In this document: positions 8,827 through 24,988 of the stretch, piece by piece | Position numbering within the stretch: position 1 is the stretch's first letter | Layout of the letters: every line of letters begins with the position of its first letter | Source: Nocardia bhagyanarayanae | Lineage (GTDB): Bacteria > Actinomycetota > Actinomycetes > Mycobacteriales > Mycobacteriaceae | Assembly: GCF_006716565.1 (NCBI RefSeq) | Contig: NZ_VFPG01000001.1 | Location: 2,232,001 to 2,296,000, forward strand | DNA length: 64,000 nucleotides | Direction of reading: 5' to 3' | The notes under the pieces: generated by a model | The model's database searches: none | The model's input: the letters and a program-made list of their open reading frames with translations, nothing else | Told to the model about the DNA's origin: nothing | Position numbers and translations under genes: made by a program

Positions 8827-10098
8827 GTGGCCGCGAGCTGGCGCAGCGATCCGCTCACCGCGTTCCGGGAGTCGGGGCGGGGCACCAAGATCGGCATCGC
8901 GCTCGGCGTCGTCCTTGCGCTGGCGGCCGGGTGGGTGCTGTGGTGGGGCTTCGACCGGCTGACCACGACCAGGATCACCGCCTACTTCGACAGCTCGGTC
9001 GGCATCTACGAGGGTTCCGACGTGCGCATCCTCGGCGTGCCGGTGGGCCGGGTCGAGTCGGTGGAGCCGTTGGGCGACCAGGTGAAGGTCGTGCTGAGCG
9101 TCGACCGCGGTTACGACGTGCCCGCCGACGCGCAGGCCGCGCAGATAACCCCGTCGGTCGTCGCGGACCGCTACATCCAGCTGACGCCGGTCTATCGCGG
9201 CGGGCCGAAAATGAGTCGCACCGCGACCATTCCGCGCGAACGCACGGTCACCCCGGTCGAGGTCGACGAGCTCTACCGGAGCATCACCGAACTCAGCGAA
9301 GCGCTCGGCCCCGACGGCGCCAACCGCGAGGGCGCGGTGAACGAGCTGGTGCGCACCTCGGCAGCCAACCTGGCGGGCAACGGCGAGGCGCTGGCCAACA
9401 GCATCAGCCAGCTCTCCGGTGCGGTCAGGTACCTGTCCGAGGCGCGCGGCGACATCTTCGAGACCGTCGAGCACCTGCAGGACTTCGTGAGCATGCTGGC
9501 GCGCAATGATCAGCAAGTCCGCGAATTCAACGCGCAGCTGGCCGATCTCGCCGGATTCCTGGCCGACGAGCGGCAGAACCTCGGCGACGCGCTGCAACTG
9601 CTCTCGATCGCGCTCGGCGACGTCGCCAGGTTCATCGATGACAATCGCGCGCTGGTCGCGGAGAACGCCGCCGCGCTGACCACGCTCACCAAGACGCTGG
9701 CCGACCAGCGCGACGATCTGGCCGCCGCGCTTCCGGTGATTCCGCTCGCGCTGAGCAATCTGATCAACATCCACAACGCCGAGTCCGGCACTCTCGACAT
9801 GCGCGCCAACTTCACCGATCTGCAGGACCCGTTCGGCACGGTCTGCAAGATGCTCGACCTGTCGAAGCTGATGCCGGGCGATCCGCGCTTCGAGGCGCTC
9901 GGGCGTCAGATGCGTCCGCTGCTGGACCACTGCAAGGAGATCACCGACCAGATCACCGCGGGCGTCAAGACGCCGACGCTGATCCTGCCGTTCGGCATCC
10001 TCTCCGGGGAGAACCAGCAGCGCGATCCGGTGCCGGGCACGGTGCCGGGCACGCCGTCGAACCAGTTGCCGCCGTCCGAGCAGGGAGGTGAGCGATGA
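8827..10098 (+). CDS. MceD-family protein
   Basis: Fourth MCE subunit, 423 residues, GTG start with GGGAGGT just upstream. Anchor helix at about 19-38 (IGIALGVVLALAAGWVLWWG), MCE domain with VGIYEGSDVRILGVPVGRVE and ITPSVVADRYIQLTPVY, then a long helical region. The C-terminal tail from about 385 is rich in Pro and Gly (PVPGTVPGTPSNQLPPSEQ), a feature of MceD proteins. It overlaps mceE by 4 bases. Confidence 0.92.
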   Translation: MAASWRSDPLTAFRESGRGTKIGIALGVVLALAAGWVLWWGFDRLTTTRITAYFDSSVGIYEGSDVRILGVPVGRVESVEPLGDQVKVVLSVDRGYDVPADAQAAQITPSVVADRYIQLTPVYRGGPKMSRTATIPRERTVTPVEVDELYRSITELSEALGPDGANREGAVNELVRTSAANLAGNGEALANSISQLSGAVRYLSEARGDIFETVEHLQDFVSMLARNDQQVREFNAQLADLAGFLADERQNLGDALQLLSIALGDVARFIDDNRALVAENAAALTTLTKTLADQRDDLAAALPVIPLALSNLINIHNAESGTLDMRANFTDLQDPFGTVCKMLDLSKLMPGDPRFEALGRQMRPLLDHCKEITDQITAGVKTPTLILPFGILSGENQQRDPVPGTVPGTPSNQLPPSEQGGER

Positions 10099-11357
10099 GG
10101 ACGACCATCGCCCGCGGGCTGAGCGCGGGAGCGCTCGCGATCTCGGCCGCGCTGATCAGCTCGTGCGCCGCCGACGGCATCTACAGCGTTCCGCTGCCCG
10201 GCGGCGCGGACGTCGGCCCGCATCCCATCCACATCGACATCCATTTCGACGACGTGCTCGACCTGGTGCCGCAGTCCGCGGTGAAGGTCGAGGGCGTGCC
10301 GGTGGGCCGGGTCGAGGACATCGTGCTCGCGGGGGACGGCTGGACCGCCAGCGTCCGCGCGTTGATCGACTCCTCGGTCGACCTGCCCGCCAATGCCAGG
10401 GCCGAGGTCCGGCAGTCGAATCTGCTCGGCGAGAAGTTCATCGAGCTCTCGCCGCCCGCCGCGGACCCGGATCCGGCGCGGCTGACCGACGGCGCGGTGA
10501 TCCCGGTCGAGCACACCCGCCACGCCACCGAGATCGAGCAGGTGCTCGGCGCCATGTCGCTGCTGCTCAACGGCGGCGGCGTCGCGCAGCTGCAACCGAT
10601 CGTCAGCGAGCTGAACAAGACCTTCGGCGGCCGCGAGGACAAGGTGCGTTCGCTGCTCGAGCAGGCCAACACGCTGATCGGCGGGCTGAACGAGCAGGTG
10701 GACGACATCACGCGGGCCATCGACGGTCTCGACACGCTCAGCAGCCGGGTCAGCACCCGGACCGACGCGATCGGCAAGATTCTCGACGAGCTGCCGGAGG
10801 GCATCCGGATCCTGGAAGAGCAACGGCCCGAACTGATTTCGTTGCTCACCCAGCTGGACCGGCTGGGGCAGGCGGGCTTCGACGTCATCGATACCGCCAA
10901 AGACGACCTGATCCGCGACCTGAACTCGCTGCGGCCCACGTTGCAGGAACTCGGCCGCGCCGCGCCGGACCTGGTGACCGCGTTCCCGCTGATTCCGACC
11001 TACCCGTTCCCCGATTCCTCGCTGGAAGGCACCTTCGGCGGCCAGGTCAACACCTGGCTCTCGGTGGACCAGCAGATCGGTGTCACGCTGAGCAATCTCG
11101 GCGTCGGCAAACCGGATCCGGTGTACATCCCGCCGCCCTACGGCCCGCCGGTGAACGTGGACCCGTCCAACCCGTACTACGGCGGCAACGGTCCGCGCCC
11201 CGGCTGGCCGACGGTGTCGCTGATACCGCTGCCGCCGACCATGGCGGTGCTGCCCCCGCCGGGCGCGCCGCCCATGCCGAACCCGCTCGGCCCGCTGCTG
11301 GAACAGCTCGGCGTCACACCGCCCGGCGGCGCCGAGGCAGGGGGTGCGCCGCGATGA
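10095..11357 (+). CDS. MceE-family lipoprotein
   Basis: Fifth MCE subunit and the usual lipoprotein of the set (LprK-like). The 420-residue precursor has a signal peptide ending in the lipobox ISSC, with the lipidated cysteine at residue 24. The MCE domain follows (PQSAVKVEGVPVGRVEDIVL and VRQSNLLGEKFIELSPP), then a helical region and a Pro-rich tail (IPLPPTMAVLPPPGAPPMP). It overlaps mceD upstream and mceF downstream by 4 bases. It would attach to the outer face of the inner membrane or reach further into the envelope. Confidence 0.93.
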   Translation: MRTTIARGLSAGALAISAALISSCAADGIYSVPLPGGADVGPHPIHIDIHFDDVLDLVPQSAVKVEGVPVGRVEDIVLAGDGWTASVRALIDSSVDLPANARAEVRQSNLLGEKFIELSPPAADPDPARLTDGAVIPVEHTRHATEIEQVLGAMSLLLNGGGVAQLQPIVSELNKTFGGREDKVRSLLEQANTLIGGLNEQVDDITRAIDGLDTLSSRVSTRTDAIGKILDELPEGIRILEEQRPELISLLTQLDRLGQAGFDVIDTAKDDLIRDLNSLRPTLQELGRAAPDLVTAFPLIPTYPFPDSSLEGTFGGQVNTWLSVDQQIGVTLSNLGVGKPDPVYIPPPYGPPVNVDPSNPYYGGNGPRPGWPTVSLIPLPPTMAVLPPPGAPPMPNPLGPLLEQLGVTPPGGAEAGGAPR

Positions 11358-12595
11358 CCCGTCTCGTTCGCAACCAGCTGGTCGTCTTCCTGGTGCTCGC
11401 CGTGGTCGGCGTGGTCTTCGTGGGCGCCAAGTACATCCGGCTCGATCACATGCTCGGCTTCGGGCACTACGAGGTGCGCGTCGACGCCGAGCACACCGGC
11501 GGCATCTACAAGGGCGCCGAGGTGACCTATCGCGGCGTCCCGGTCGGCCGGGTCGGCGACTTGGCGCTGACCGACGAGGGCGTCAGCATGACGCTGGTCA
11601 TCGACTCGGACTCGCCGCGAATCCCGGACTCGGCCGAGGCCGTGGTGGCGAACCGCTCGGCCATCGGCGAGCAGTACGTCGACCTGCGACCGGACAGCGA
11701 CAGCGGCCCGTACCTGAAGGAAGGCTCGGTGATCAGCGGCGCGCAGACGCCGGTCCCGGTGGAACAGCTGGTCTCCAGCGTCGACCACTTCACGAGGACG
11801 GTGGATCTGGAGGCGTTGAACACCACCGTCACCGAGCTGGGCAAGGCCTTCGACGGCAAGGGCGACGACCTTCACGTCCTCCTGCAGTCGCTCAACGAGT
11901 TCACCACCACGTTCCACGAGACGCTGCCGCAGACGATCCAGCTGATCCGCGACGGCAGGGTGGTGTTCGGCACCCAGGCCGAGCAGGCCGACGCCATCCG
12001 GCGCTTCAGCGACGGCCTCGATCGGCTGACCGCGCAGTTGCGATCCAGCGACCCCGCGATTCGCAGGCTGATCGGTACCGGCGCGGACGCGGGCGAACAG
12101 TTCGGCGCCCTGCTCGACGAGAGCGGCGGTGCGCTCACCGAGGACCTGGCCAACCTGCGCGTGCTGATGCAGGGCATCTCGCCCAAGTTCTACGCGCTGC
12201 GTCCGCTGCTGCAGATGCTGCCGCAGCTGTCCCTCGGCGCGTCGGCGACCGCGCCCGGCGACGGGACCAGCCACTTCGGCCTGGTGCTGGAGACCAACAA
12301 CCCGCCCGCCTGCACCGTCGGCTACGAGGGCACCCAGCGCATTCTCGAGCAGATGAAGGCGCAGAACCCGGACTTCGACGACACCCGCGACGAGTTCCCG
12401 TTCAACACGGACGCGAAATGTCTTGTGCCGTTCGGCAATCCGACCGCGGTCCGGGGCGGCGAGCGGGCCGAGCTGGCCGACCCGAGCATCGTGCAGCCGT
12501 GGGACGACAACCCCAAGGTCGATCCGGAGAAGTTGAACCTGAACCCGATCGCCGTGCAGCTCGCCACCCTGATGGGAGTCACGCCGAAGCGGTGA
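11354..12595 (+). CDS. MceF-family protein
   Basis: Sixth MCE subunit, 413 residues from ATG 11354. N-terminal anchor at about 9-28 (LVVFLVLAVVGVVFVGAKYI), MCE domain with TGGIYKGAEVTYRGVPVGRVG and VANRSAIGEQYVDLRP, and a long helical stretch to about residue 300. The C-terminal part includes NPPACTVGYEGTQRI and DAKCLVPFGNPTAVRGG, the paired-Cys tail region typical of MceF. It closes the A-F set; 30 bases separate it from the first associated gene. Confidence 0.93.
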   Translation: MTRLVRNQLVVFLVLAVVGVVFVGAKYIRLDHMLGFGHYEVRVDAEHTGGIYKGAEVTYRGVPVGRVGDLALTDEGVSMTLVIDSDSPRIPDSAEAVVANRSAIGEQYVDLRPDSDSGPYLKEGSVISGAQTPVPVEQLVSSVDHFTRTVDLEALNTTVTELGKAFDGKGDDLHVLLQSLNEFTTTFHETLPQTIQLIRDGRVVFGTQAEQADAIRRFSDGLDRLTAQLRSSDPAIRRLIGTGADAGEQFGALLDESGGALTEDLANLRVLMQGISPKFYALRPLLQMLPQLSLGASATAPGDGTSHFGLVLETNNPPACTVGYEGTQRILEQMKAQNPDFDDTRDEFPFNTDAKCLVPFGNPTAVRGGERAELADPSIVQPWDDNPKVDPEKLNLNPIAVQLATLMGVTPKR

Positions 12596-12625
12596 CCAGG
12601 AAGGATGACGTTATGGTGCTGAGTT

Positions 12626-13261
12626 GTGACTTCTGATCTGTCCGGTTCGGGCCGTCCACCGGTCGCAGTGACCGCCCTGGCGCTCGGCGCGCTCGCCGTC
12701 GCGCTCGTCGCGGCGCTGTGGTTCGGCGGAGGCTGGGTGCGCGCGGCATTCTTCACCGACGGCCCGCGCGCCGACGCGCGCGATTCCGCGCTGGACGCCG
12801 CGCGACAGGCCGCGCTCAACATGACCTCGATGAACCTCGACGACGTGCCAGGCTCGCTCGCGCTGGCCAGGTCCTCGATGACGGGACCGATCCTGGAGTC
12901 GGCCGAGAAGAATCGGCCGCAGTCCGAGCAGATGGCCGCGCAGGCGGGCGTCGCCATGAAGTCCAAGGTGCTCGGCGCCGCGCTCACCTCGCTGAACAGC
13001 GAACGGGACAAGGCCTCGGCGCTGGTGGTGCTCCAGGTGACGGAGTCGAAGCCGGACAAGTCGGTCTCCGACTACCGCTACACGTGGAGCCTGGACATGA
13101 CCAAGGACGGCGAGGTCTGGAAGGCCGAGCAGGTCGCTTCGCTCACCCAGCCGGTGCTGTTGGAGGGGCCCGGTCCGGCCGGGCTCGGACAGCCGGGGGC
13201 GCACCCGCCCGCCGCGCCCGCACCGACCGAGGGCGCGCCCGCGCAGGAGGGACCGCGATGA
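12626..13261 (+). CDS. Mce-associated membrane protein (first)
   Basis: Small membrane-anchored protein of the Mam type that follows mceF in most mce operons. The 211-residue product (GTG start) has a helix at about 12-35 (VTALALGALAVALVAALWFGGG) and a periplasmic domain. That domain has an NTF2-like pattern, with SALDAARQAALNMTSMNLDD near the start and DYRYTWSLDMTKDGEVWKAE near the end. The last 30 residues are Pro/Ala-rich. It overlaps the next gene by 4 bases. Family members stabilise or assist the Mce complex; the exact role is unproven. Confidence 0.85.
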   Translation: MTSDLSGSGRPPVAVTALALGALAVALVAALWFGGGWVRAAFFTDGPRADARDSALDAARQAALNMTSMNLDDVPGSLALARSSMTGPILESAEKNRPQSEQMAAQAGVAMKSKVLGAALTSLNSERDKASALVVLQVTESKPDKSVSDYRYTWSLDMTKDGEVWKAEQVASLTQPVLLEGPGPAGLGQPGAHPPAAPAPTEGAPAQEGPR

Positions 13262-13938
13262 ACACCCGCCGCCCGGTCAACCGCGTCACGCCGAAACGGC
13301 GCACCGCTCAGCCCGCCGCGCGTCCGACGCGCAGGCCCAAGGTCACCTCGGCGCGTCCGACCGCGCCGCGCGACGTCCCGACCAGGGAAAAGCAGGCCGT
13401 CGCCGCCGAGCGTCGGTCGCGCCGGTTCACACCGCCTCGCCTTCGGCCGGTGGGTGCACTGGCTCCCGTCGCCGCAGCGCTCGTCGCGGCCGTGCTGCTG
13501 GCCGGATTCGCGGTCGTCGCGGCGCAACGTCCCGGCGTACCCGACGAGAACCGGGCCCTGCTCGACACCAGCGCGACCGAGGAGGTGCGCGCCGCCGCCG
13601 ACCACGCGCTGCGCACGATCTACGGCTACGACATCGAACACATCGACGGCTACGAGGCCGCGGTGCGCCGAGTCGTCACCGGCGAGATGCTCGCCGATCT
13701 CGACCAGTTCGCCGCCACCACGGTCGACGCCATCCGCCAGGCCCGGACCAGCGCCGATGCGAAGGCCGATCCGATAGGCGTGACGATGCTCACCGAGGAT
13801 CGCGCCGAACTGCTGGTGAATCTCGTGGTGAGCGCCACCAAGGACGGCGTCGCCCAGCAGAGCGTGGCGGGTCCCGTGGTGTTGCGGATGCAGAAGGTGG
13901 ACGGTCGCTGGCTGGCCAGCGGCATCGTCGACCAGTGA
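13258..13938 (+). CDS. Mce-associated membrane protein (second)
   Basis: Second Mam-type protein, 226 residues. The first 60 residues are basic and disordered (RRPVNRVTPKRRTAQPAARP), then a helix at about 62-83 (ALAPVAAALVAAVLLAGFAV). The periplasmic part resembles the preceding protein: ATEEVRAAADHALRTIYGYD near the start and LRMQKVDGRWLASGIVDQ at the end. The extra basic N-terminus distinguishes it from the first Mam. It is the last gene of the operon; no strong terminator with a T-run follows. Confidence 0.85.
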   Translation: MNTRRPVNRVTPKRRTAQPAARPTRRPKVTSARPTAPRDVPTREKQAVAAERRSRRFTPPRLRPVGALAPVAAALVAAVLLAGFAVVAAQRPGVPDENRALLDTSATEEVRAAADHALRTIYGYDIEHIDGYEAAVRRVVTGEMLADLDQFAATTVDAIRQARTSADAKADPIGVTMLTEDRAELLVNLVVSATKDGVAQQSVAGPVVLRMQKVDGRWLASGIVDQ

Positions 13939-14416
13939 TCTTGGTCCGAGCGACCGTATTCCGGCGGGGGCAGGTCGGGCCGGGCACTTGACGAGTTTCG
14001 CCCGACCCGTCACGCTATTCACAACAGCGGCAGCTGTCACAAGTGGTTTCAGCCGCCCCGTGGCCCTCGACGCAGCCAGCGATCCGGGTGCCGGGCATCG
14101 CCCGCGCGGGGTCGGCGGACAGGCCGCTTGCCCACGACGCGGCGTGCGTGCGACCAATGGCCAGGGGTGGCCAAGGCCACGGCGCGCCAGCGGCGTGGAG
14201 GATCACACGGGTGGTACTTTGACACCCCCGTGTTTAGGGGTGTAGGTTTGGACTTTGCGCTGGCTGCCTCCTGTCCATACCTCGATTCGCACACGTAAGT
14301 TTCGCCTTCCGGTGTTACTTCCGTTGTTGCCTGTTCGGGTTTCGTTCGGGTTGTGACCAGCGGAATTCGTAGCAGAAGCAAGCGACGGTCGCGGACCACC
14401 ACGCGACGCGCGTGAG
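13939..14416. other. mce-rpoB intergenic region
   Basis: This 478-base stretch holds no gene I can support. It contains a weak dyad (GGTCGGGC 13973-13980 / GCCCGACC 14000-14007) just after the mce operon, which may end its transcription. The rpoBC promoter at 14219-14248 follows, giving a leader of roughly 160 bases. The short frames inside are not gene-like. Confidence 0.6.
14219..14248 (+). promoter_or_regulatory. rpoBC promoter with a dyad in the spacer
   Basis: TTGACA at 14219-14224, an 18-base spacer and TAGGTT at 14243-14248 (TANNNT type). The spacer carries the inverted repeat ACACCCC (14222-14228) / GGGGTGT (14237-14243), so a regulator or DNA-topology effect could act between the two hexamers. 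The perfect -35 fits a strong housekeeping promoter. Confidence 0.65.
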
Positions 14417-17908
<3,492 letters not shown>

Positions 17909-18017
17909 GCGGTCGGGCGCGGACGAACTCGGTCACCGACGACGTCCGCGCCCATCGCGAACAACCAACTAGTGAACTTTTGCTCGAATTCGACCCGCAC
18001 AGGGGAAAGGAAGTTAC

Positions 18018-21971
<3,954 letters not shown>

Positions 21972-21994
21972 TCGGTAGGCACCGATAGGCATTC

Positions 21995-22035
21995 GGCCCC
22001 CGCTCCTTCCCGGAGCGGGGGCCGTTCGCTTTTCG
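21995..22035 (+). terminator. Intrinsic terminator after rpoC
   Basis: Perfect 12-pair stem, GGCCCCCGCTCC (21995-22006) with GGAGCGGGGGCC (22012-22023), loop of five bases, then GTTCGCTTTTC. Confidence 0.92.
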
Positions 22036-22236
22036 GATGTGTCAGAAGCTTCCGGCCTTTCGAACAGAGCTGGAGCTGGGCTGGGTGTTCAGGAGTTCAT
22101 CCCGTATGGCGCTGTCGAATGCGCTGTGGTCAAGCCACTTTGATGCTGTGCGGCCCGACCTGGACAGTGATGTCGACGTGACCGCCGAGGGCATGCGCGC
22201 GATTCTGCGCCACCTGAAGCCATCTCCTACAGCGAA

Positions 22237-23691
22237 TCATTCGCGGGCATAGAGTGTTTCGAGATCGACCAGTAGCGGCTTTTCTGGAGAGGAGCGCAGG
22301 TTCTGGTCGAATCCCGCACCGCTGTAGCAGGCGAGGATGGTATCGGACACGTCGTATCCCTTGCCGGACAGAAGGTCTCGTGCACGGGTGAGGCGGTCCA
22401 GGTGTCCGGCCGTCATCGTGCGGTCCCATTTCACTTCGCCGAGCGACAGGATTCGGCGGCGGCGTCCTGGTTCTTCGGGCGCGAGGACTGCCACGTCGAT
22501 CTGAATCTGGCTTCGCCGATCCGGGTCCTTGACCACCGCGCCTGCCACTTGTCCCGGCAGTTCACCGAAGACCTCGGGTCCCACCGACATGGCCCACTCC
22601 CGGCAGATCGTCTCGAAATGCGGCCCGACCACCTGGGAAAAGAAGGTGGCCTGCGAACTCTGCCACGCCGCAGCCTGATTGCCTCGTTCGAGGGGCGTCC
22701 AGTGACGTCGCATGATCGCTTCGTAGAAGACGATCAGCGGTTCGGCGATCCGGAAGACGGGCTTACCCTTCTGAAAAGGGTCGGCCTCCCGAACGATCAG
22801 CTGAGAATCCTCCAATACCGCAAGGGGATGCGCCATATCGGTAGAGCTACGGCCGATCGCGCTCGCGATGCCGCCGCGCGTGGTGTTCCCGTTGGCGATG
22901 GCGGCCAACACCGCGTGATACAGGGCCACGTCGCGGATCTCGGTTTCCTCGGCGAGCAGATAGCGAGCCTCGCGGAACAGCGGAACCTGCGGGTTCAACA
23001 CCGTTCGCAAGACCCACGAATCGAAGTCCGCGAGCGATTCGGGGGCGTCGCCTGCCACGAACTCGCGGCGATAGGCGGGGGTGCCGCCGACGATCGAATG
23101 GACGAGCACGGCCAAGCGTGGGTCATCGATTCCCCAAAATTCGCCCGCCTGGCGATAGCCGAGGGGCTTGACGACCAGTTCCAGACTCGCTCGCCCGCGC
23201 AGCGGTGCACTCCCGGACAGCAGCCCGCCCATCACCGACATGGCCGACCCGCACAGCAGGATGCGTGAGCCCGCCGTGCGAGCCGGTCCGCGCGGGTCCA
23301 ACGCCCGCTGGAGCAGCGAAGGCAGTGCGGGCGTGGCCTTGGTCAGATACGGAAACTCGTCCAAGATGATCAGATCGGCGGCGACGACGGCGAACAACCG
23401 CTCGAGCGCCTCTTCCCAATCGCGGAAGATGTAGCGCCCGCCACCCGCGTATCGCGCAACGGCGCGACCGAAGCGCTCGAGGGCCTCGACCTCGGTCGCC
23501 TCGGTTGCCGTGAAGAAGAAACCGCCTACGACCTCGGACAGCGCGTCGAGCAAGAAGGTCTTGCCCTGTCGGCGACGGCCGCTGACGATGCCTAGTCGCA
23601 CGTCGGGGCTGGGCGAGGTGGCGAAACGCAGCAGCCCATCCCATTCCCGGTCGCGATCGAATACTCGCTGGGGTTTCCGTGTGGCCGTCAC
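22237..23691 (-). CDS. AAA+ ATPase of the archaeal-ATPase/DUF234 type
   Basis: ATP-binding protein of unknown role, 484 residues, GTG start at 23691. N-terminal ATPase: Walker A SGRRRQGKT (about 37-45), Walker B LIILDEFPYL (about 110) and a sensor-like LLCGSAMSVMGGLLSG. The middle part is a winged-helix-like region (NGNTTRGGIASAIGRSSTDMAHPLAVLEDSQLI). The C-terminal part (about 370-460) has RILSLGEVKWDRTM, resembling the PD-(D/E)xK-like fold of DUF234 (PF03008). Such genes are patchily distributed and move between prokaryotes; the role is unknown, with DNA repair or defence as options. It stands alone between rpoC and unrelated genes, consistent with acquisition. It appears to be leaderless. 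Confidence 0.85.
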   Translation of the reverse strand: MTATRKPQRVFDRDREWDGLLRFATSPSPDVRLGIVSGRRRQGKTFLLDALSEVVGGFFFTATEATEVEALERFGRAVARYAGGGRYIFRDWEEALERLFAVVAADLIILDEFPYLTKATPALPSLLQRALDPRGPARTAGSRILLCGSAMSVMGGLLSGSAPLRGRASLELVVKPLGYRQAGEFWGIDDPRLAVLVHSIVGGTPAYRREFVAGDAPESLADFDSWVLRTVLNPQVPLFREARYLLAEETEIRDVALYHAVLAAIANGNTTRGGIASAIGRSSTDMAHPLAVLEDSQLIVREADPFQKGKPVFRIAEPLIVFYEAIMRRHWTPLERGNQAAAWQSSQATFFSQVVGPHFETICREWAMSVGPEVFGELPGQVAGAVVKDPDRRSQIQIDVAVLAPEEPGRRRRILSLGEVKWDRTMTAGHLDRLTRARDLLSGKGYDVSDTILACYSGAGFDQNLRSSPEKPLLVDLETLYARE

Positions 23692-23729
23692 CCATATAAC
23701 TATACTTCTTATAACTACGCTTATACCTA
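23692..23729 (-). promoter_or_regulatory. AT-rich promoter of the ATPase gene, leaderless, with repeated TATAACTA
   Basis: Read on the minus strand, TATAGT (plus 23699-23704) ends seven bases before the GTG codon, so the transcript would begin at or beside the start codon; no ribosome-binding site is present. TATAACTA occurs at 23695-23702 and 23710-23717, and TATACCTA at 23722-23729. The repeats overlap the -10, so a repressor, perhaps the ATPase itself, could bind there. The AT content is striking in this high-GC window. Confidence 0.55.
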
Positions 23730-23880
23730 GGTTCGAGGCGTTTCCGCAAGGAGGGTGTCAGTCCGCGATTTTCGTTGTCGCTACTGAAAGGTGGTGGCGC
23801 AGTTAAGATGTGGCACGGCTTGGCGCTGGTTCGGTGTCGGGGCGGCCCGGACGGCTGAGTGTGCGTAAGGGGGCGCGTTC

Positions 23881-24627
23881 GTGGGCGGCAGTGCGTTGGG
23901 GTGGCGTTCGTTGCGGCGGGGGATTGTGCGTGGGCGGGCGGCGGGGGCGCTGGTGAGTTCGGTTGTGTCGGTGGCGTTGTGCGTGGGGGTGGCGGCGTTG
24001 TGGGAGGCGGAGCGGCGGGTGGAGCAGCCCGGTTCCGGGCCCGCGACGTCGGTGATCGGGCCGCCGCCGCAGGGGATGCCCACCGCGTTGCCGAGGGAGG
24101 TGCCGCGGCGGTCGACGGTGCTTTTGGTGCGTGACGGTGCGCCCGGTCCGGTGGCCGGGCCGACGTACGGCCCGCGTGCGCGGTTGGCGCCGATGCGCGG
24201 ACTGCGCGGGATGCCGTTCGATTTCGACGTTCCGGAGACCTGGGGCTGTATCGGCGGCAGTAAGCGATTACGTGCCGATGTGGTGTGGACCTGCGCCGAC
24301 GAGCGCGGCGGGAGCCGGGCGGGCGGCTGGATCGGCGTGCACTCCTGCCTCGCGCCCTGTCGCGACGTGGAGCAGGCCGGTTTCCGAACCGAACTCATCG
24401 GACCGGAACCGCACTGGCGTGCAACGGATTCCGCGACCGCGTTCACCGAATCCCCGGCCGACATCGACGGCGAGCCCCGGGTGCGCGTCGCCATGACCTA
24501 CGCCTTCGCGGCCGACACCGGCGGCCCCGTCGACACCCTCGCCTTCGCCAGGCTGACCGGCCCACCCGCGACACTGGACACCCTGCTCAGCCTGGTGAAC
24601 GAGATCCGCCTGCGCGCCGCCGGATGA
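23881..24627 (+). CDS. Hypothetical membrane-anchored protein
   Basis: I do not recognise a family. The 248-residue product (GTG start) has one helix at about 22-42 (AGALVSSVVSVALCVGVAALW), a Pro-rich linker to about 100, and an extracytoplasmic domain. That domain has four cysteines in pairs: WGCIGGSK and WTCADERG, then HSCLAPCRDVE. The pattern suggests disulfides and a soluble envelope domain of about 140 residues. No ribosome-binding site is obvious. Its neighbours, the ATPase and a glyoxalase gene, give no functional clue. Related small proteins in nocardiae are annotated only as hypothetical, to my knowledge. Confidence 0.7.
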   Translation: MGGSALGWRSLRRGIVRGRAAGALVSSVVSVALCVGVAALWEAERRVEQPGSGPATSVIGPPPQGMPTALPREVPRRSTVLLVRDGAPGPVAGPTYGPRARLAPMRGLRGMPFDFDVPETWGCIGGSKRLRADVVWTCADERGGSRAGGWIGVHSCLAPCRDVEQAGFRTELIGPEPHWRATDSATAFTESPADIDGEPRVRVAMTYAFAADTGGPVDTLAFARLTGPPATLDTLLSLVNEIRLRAAG

Positions 24628-24988
24628 GCTCTCACCTAGGCGAGCCGCCGTGCGGTGCTCGCCGCTGCGGGCGTAGTGGTCCGACTAGGCCAGGGCGAAT
24701 TGGTGCACCGCCAGTGCGTTGCCCCCGTCGGAGCGCATTGATCGGCAACCGTGCGGGCCTTCGGCAGGCTGCCCACCACCCTGTAGCCAGTGCTGTGCTC
24801 GAAAGTCCGGTCCCTGCGCCCGTTTCGATGGCCCGGATGCCGAACGTCGCTGCGGTGGGCTGTGTGCGGACGTAGGTTGAGCATCCGCTGGCTTCGGCGT
24901 GGGCAGATATTCGTGGCCGATCCGTGCCTCACTGGCCAGCGTGCGGCCCGGTGGTACGAACCGCTGCTCGACGGCGGAACCCCTGCGC
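24628..24988. other. Intergenic region without a supported gene
   Basis: Neither strand has a frame with convincing codon use, start and ribosome-binding site over these 361 bases. Overlapping short frames on the minus strand look like decayed coding sequence, but I could not assign a parent family. Confidence 0.5.

Noticed and set aside
13973..14007. Dyad GGTCGGGC/GCCCGACC after the mce operon
   Set aside because: Loop of 19 bases and no T-run, so not called a terminator.
22130..22225. Minus-strand frame ending AHALGGHVDITVQVGPHSIKVA-like, reminiscent of antitoxin C-termini
   Set aside because: Only about 30 residues and a weak match; possibly a decayed antitoxin but not enough to annotate.
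22037..22252. Plus-strand 71-codon frame after the rpoC terminator
   Set aside because: No ribosome-binding site or homology; it overlaps the end of the ATPase gene.
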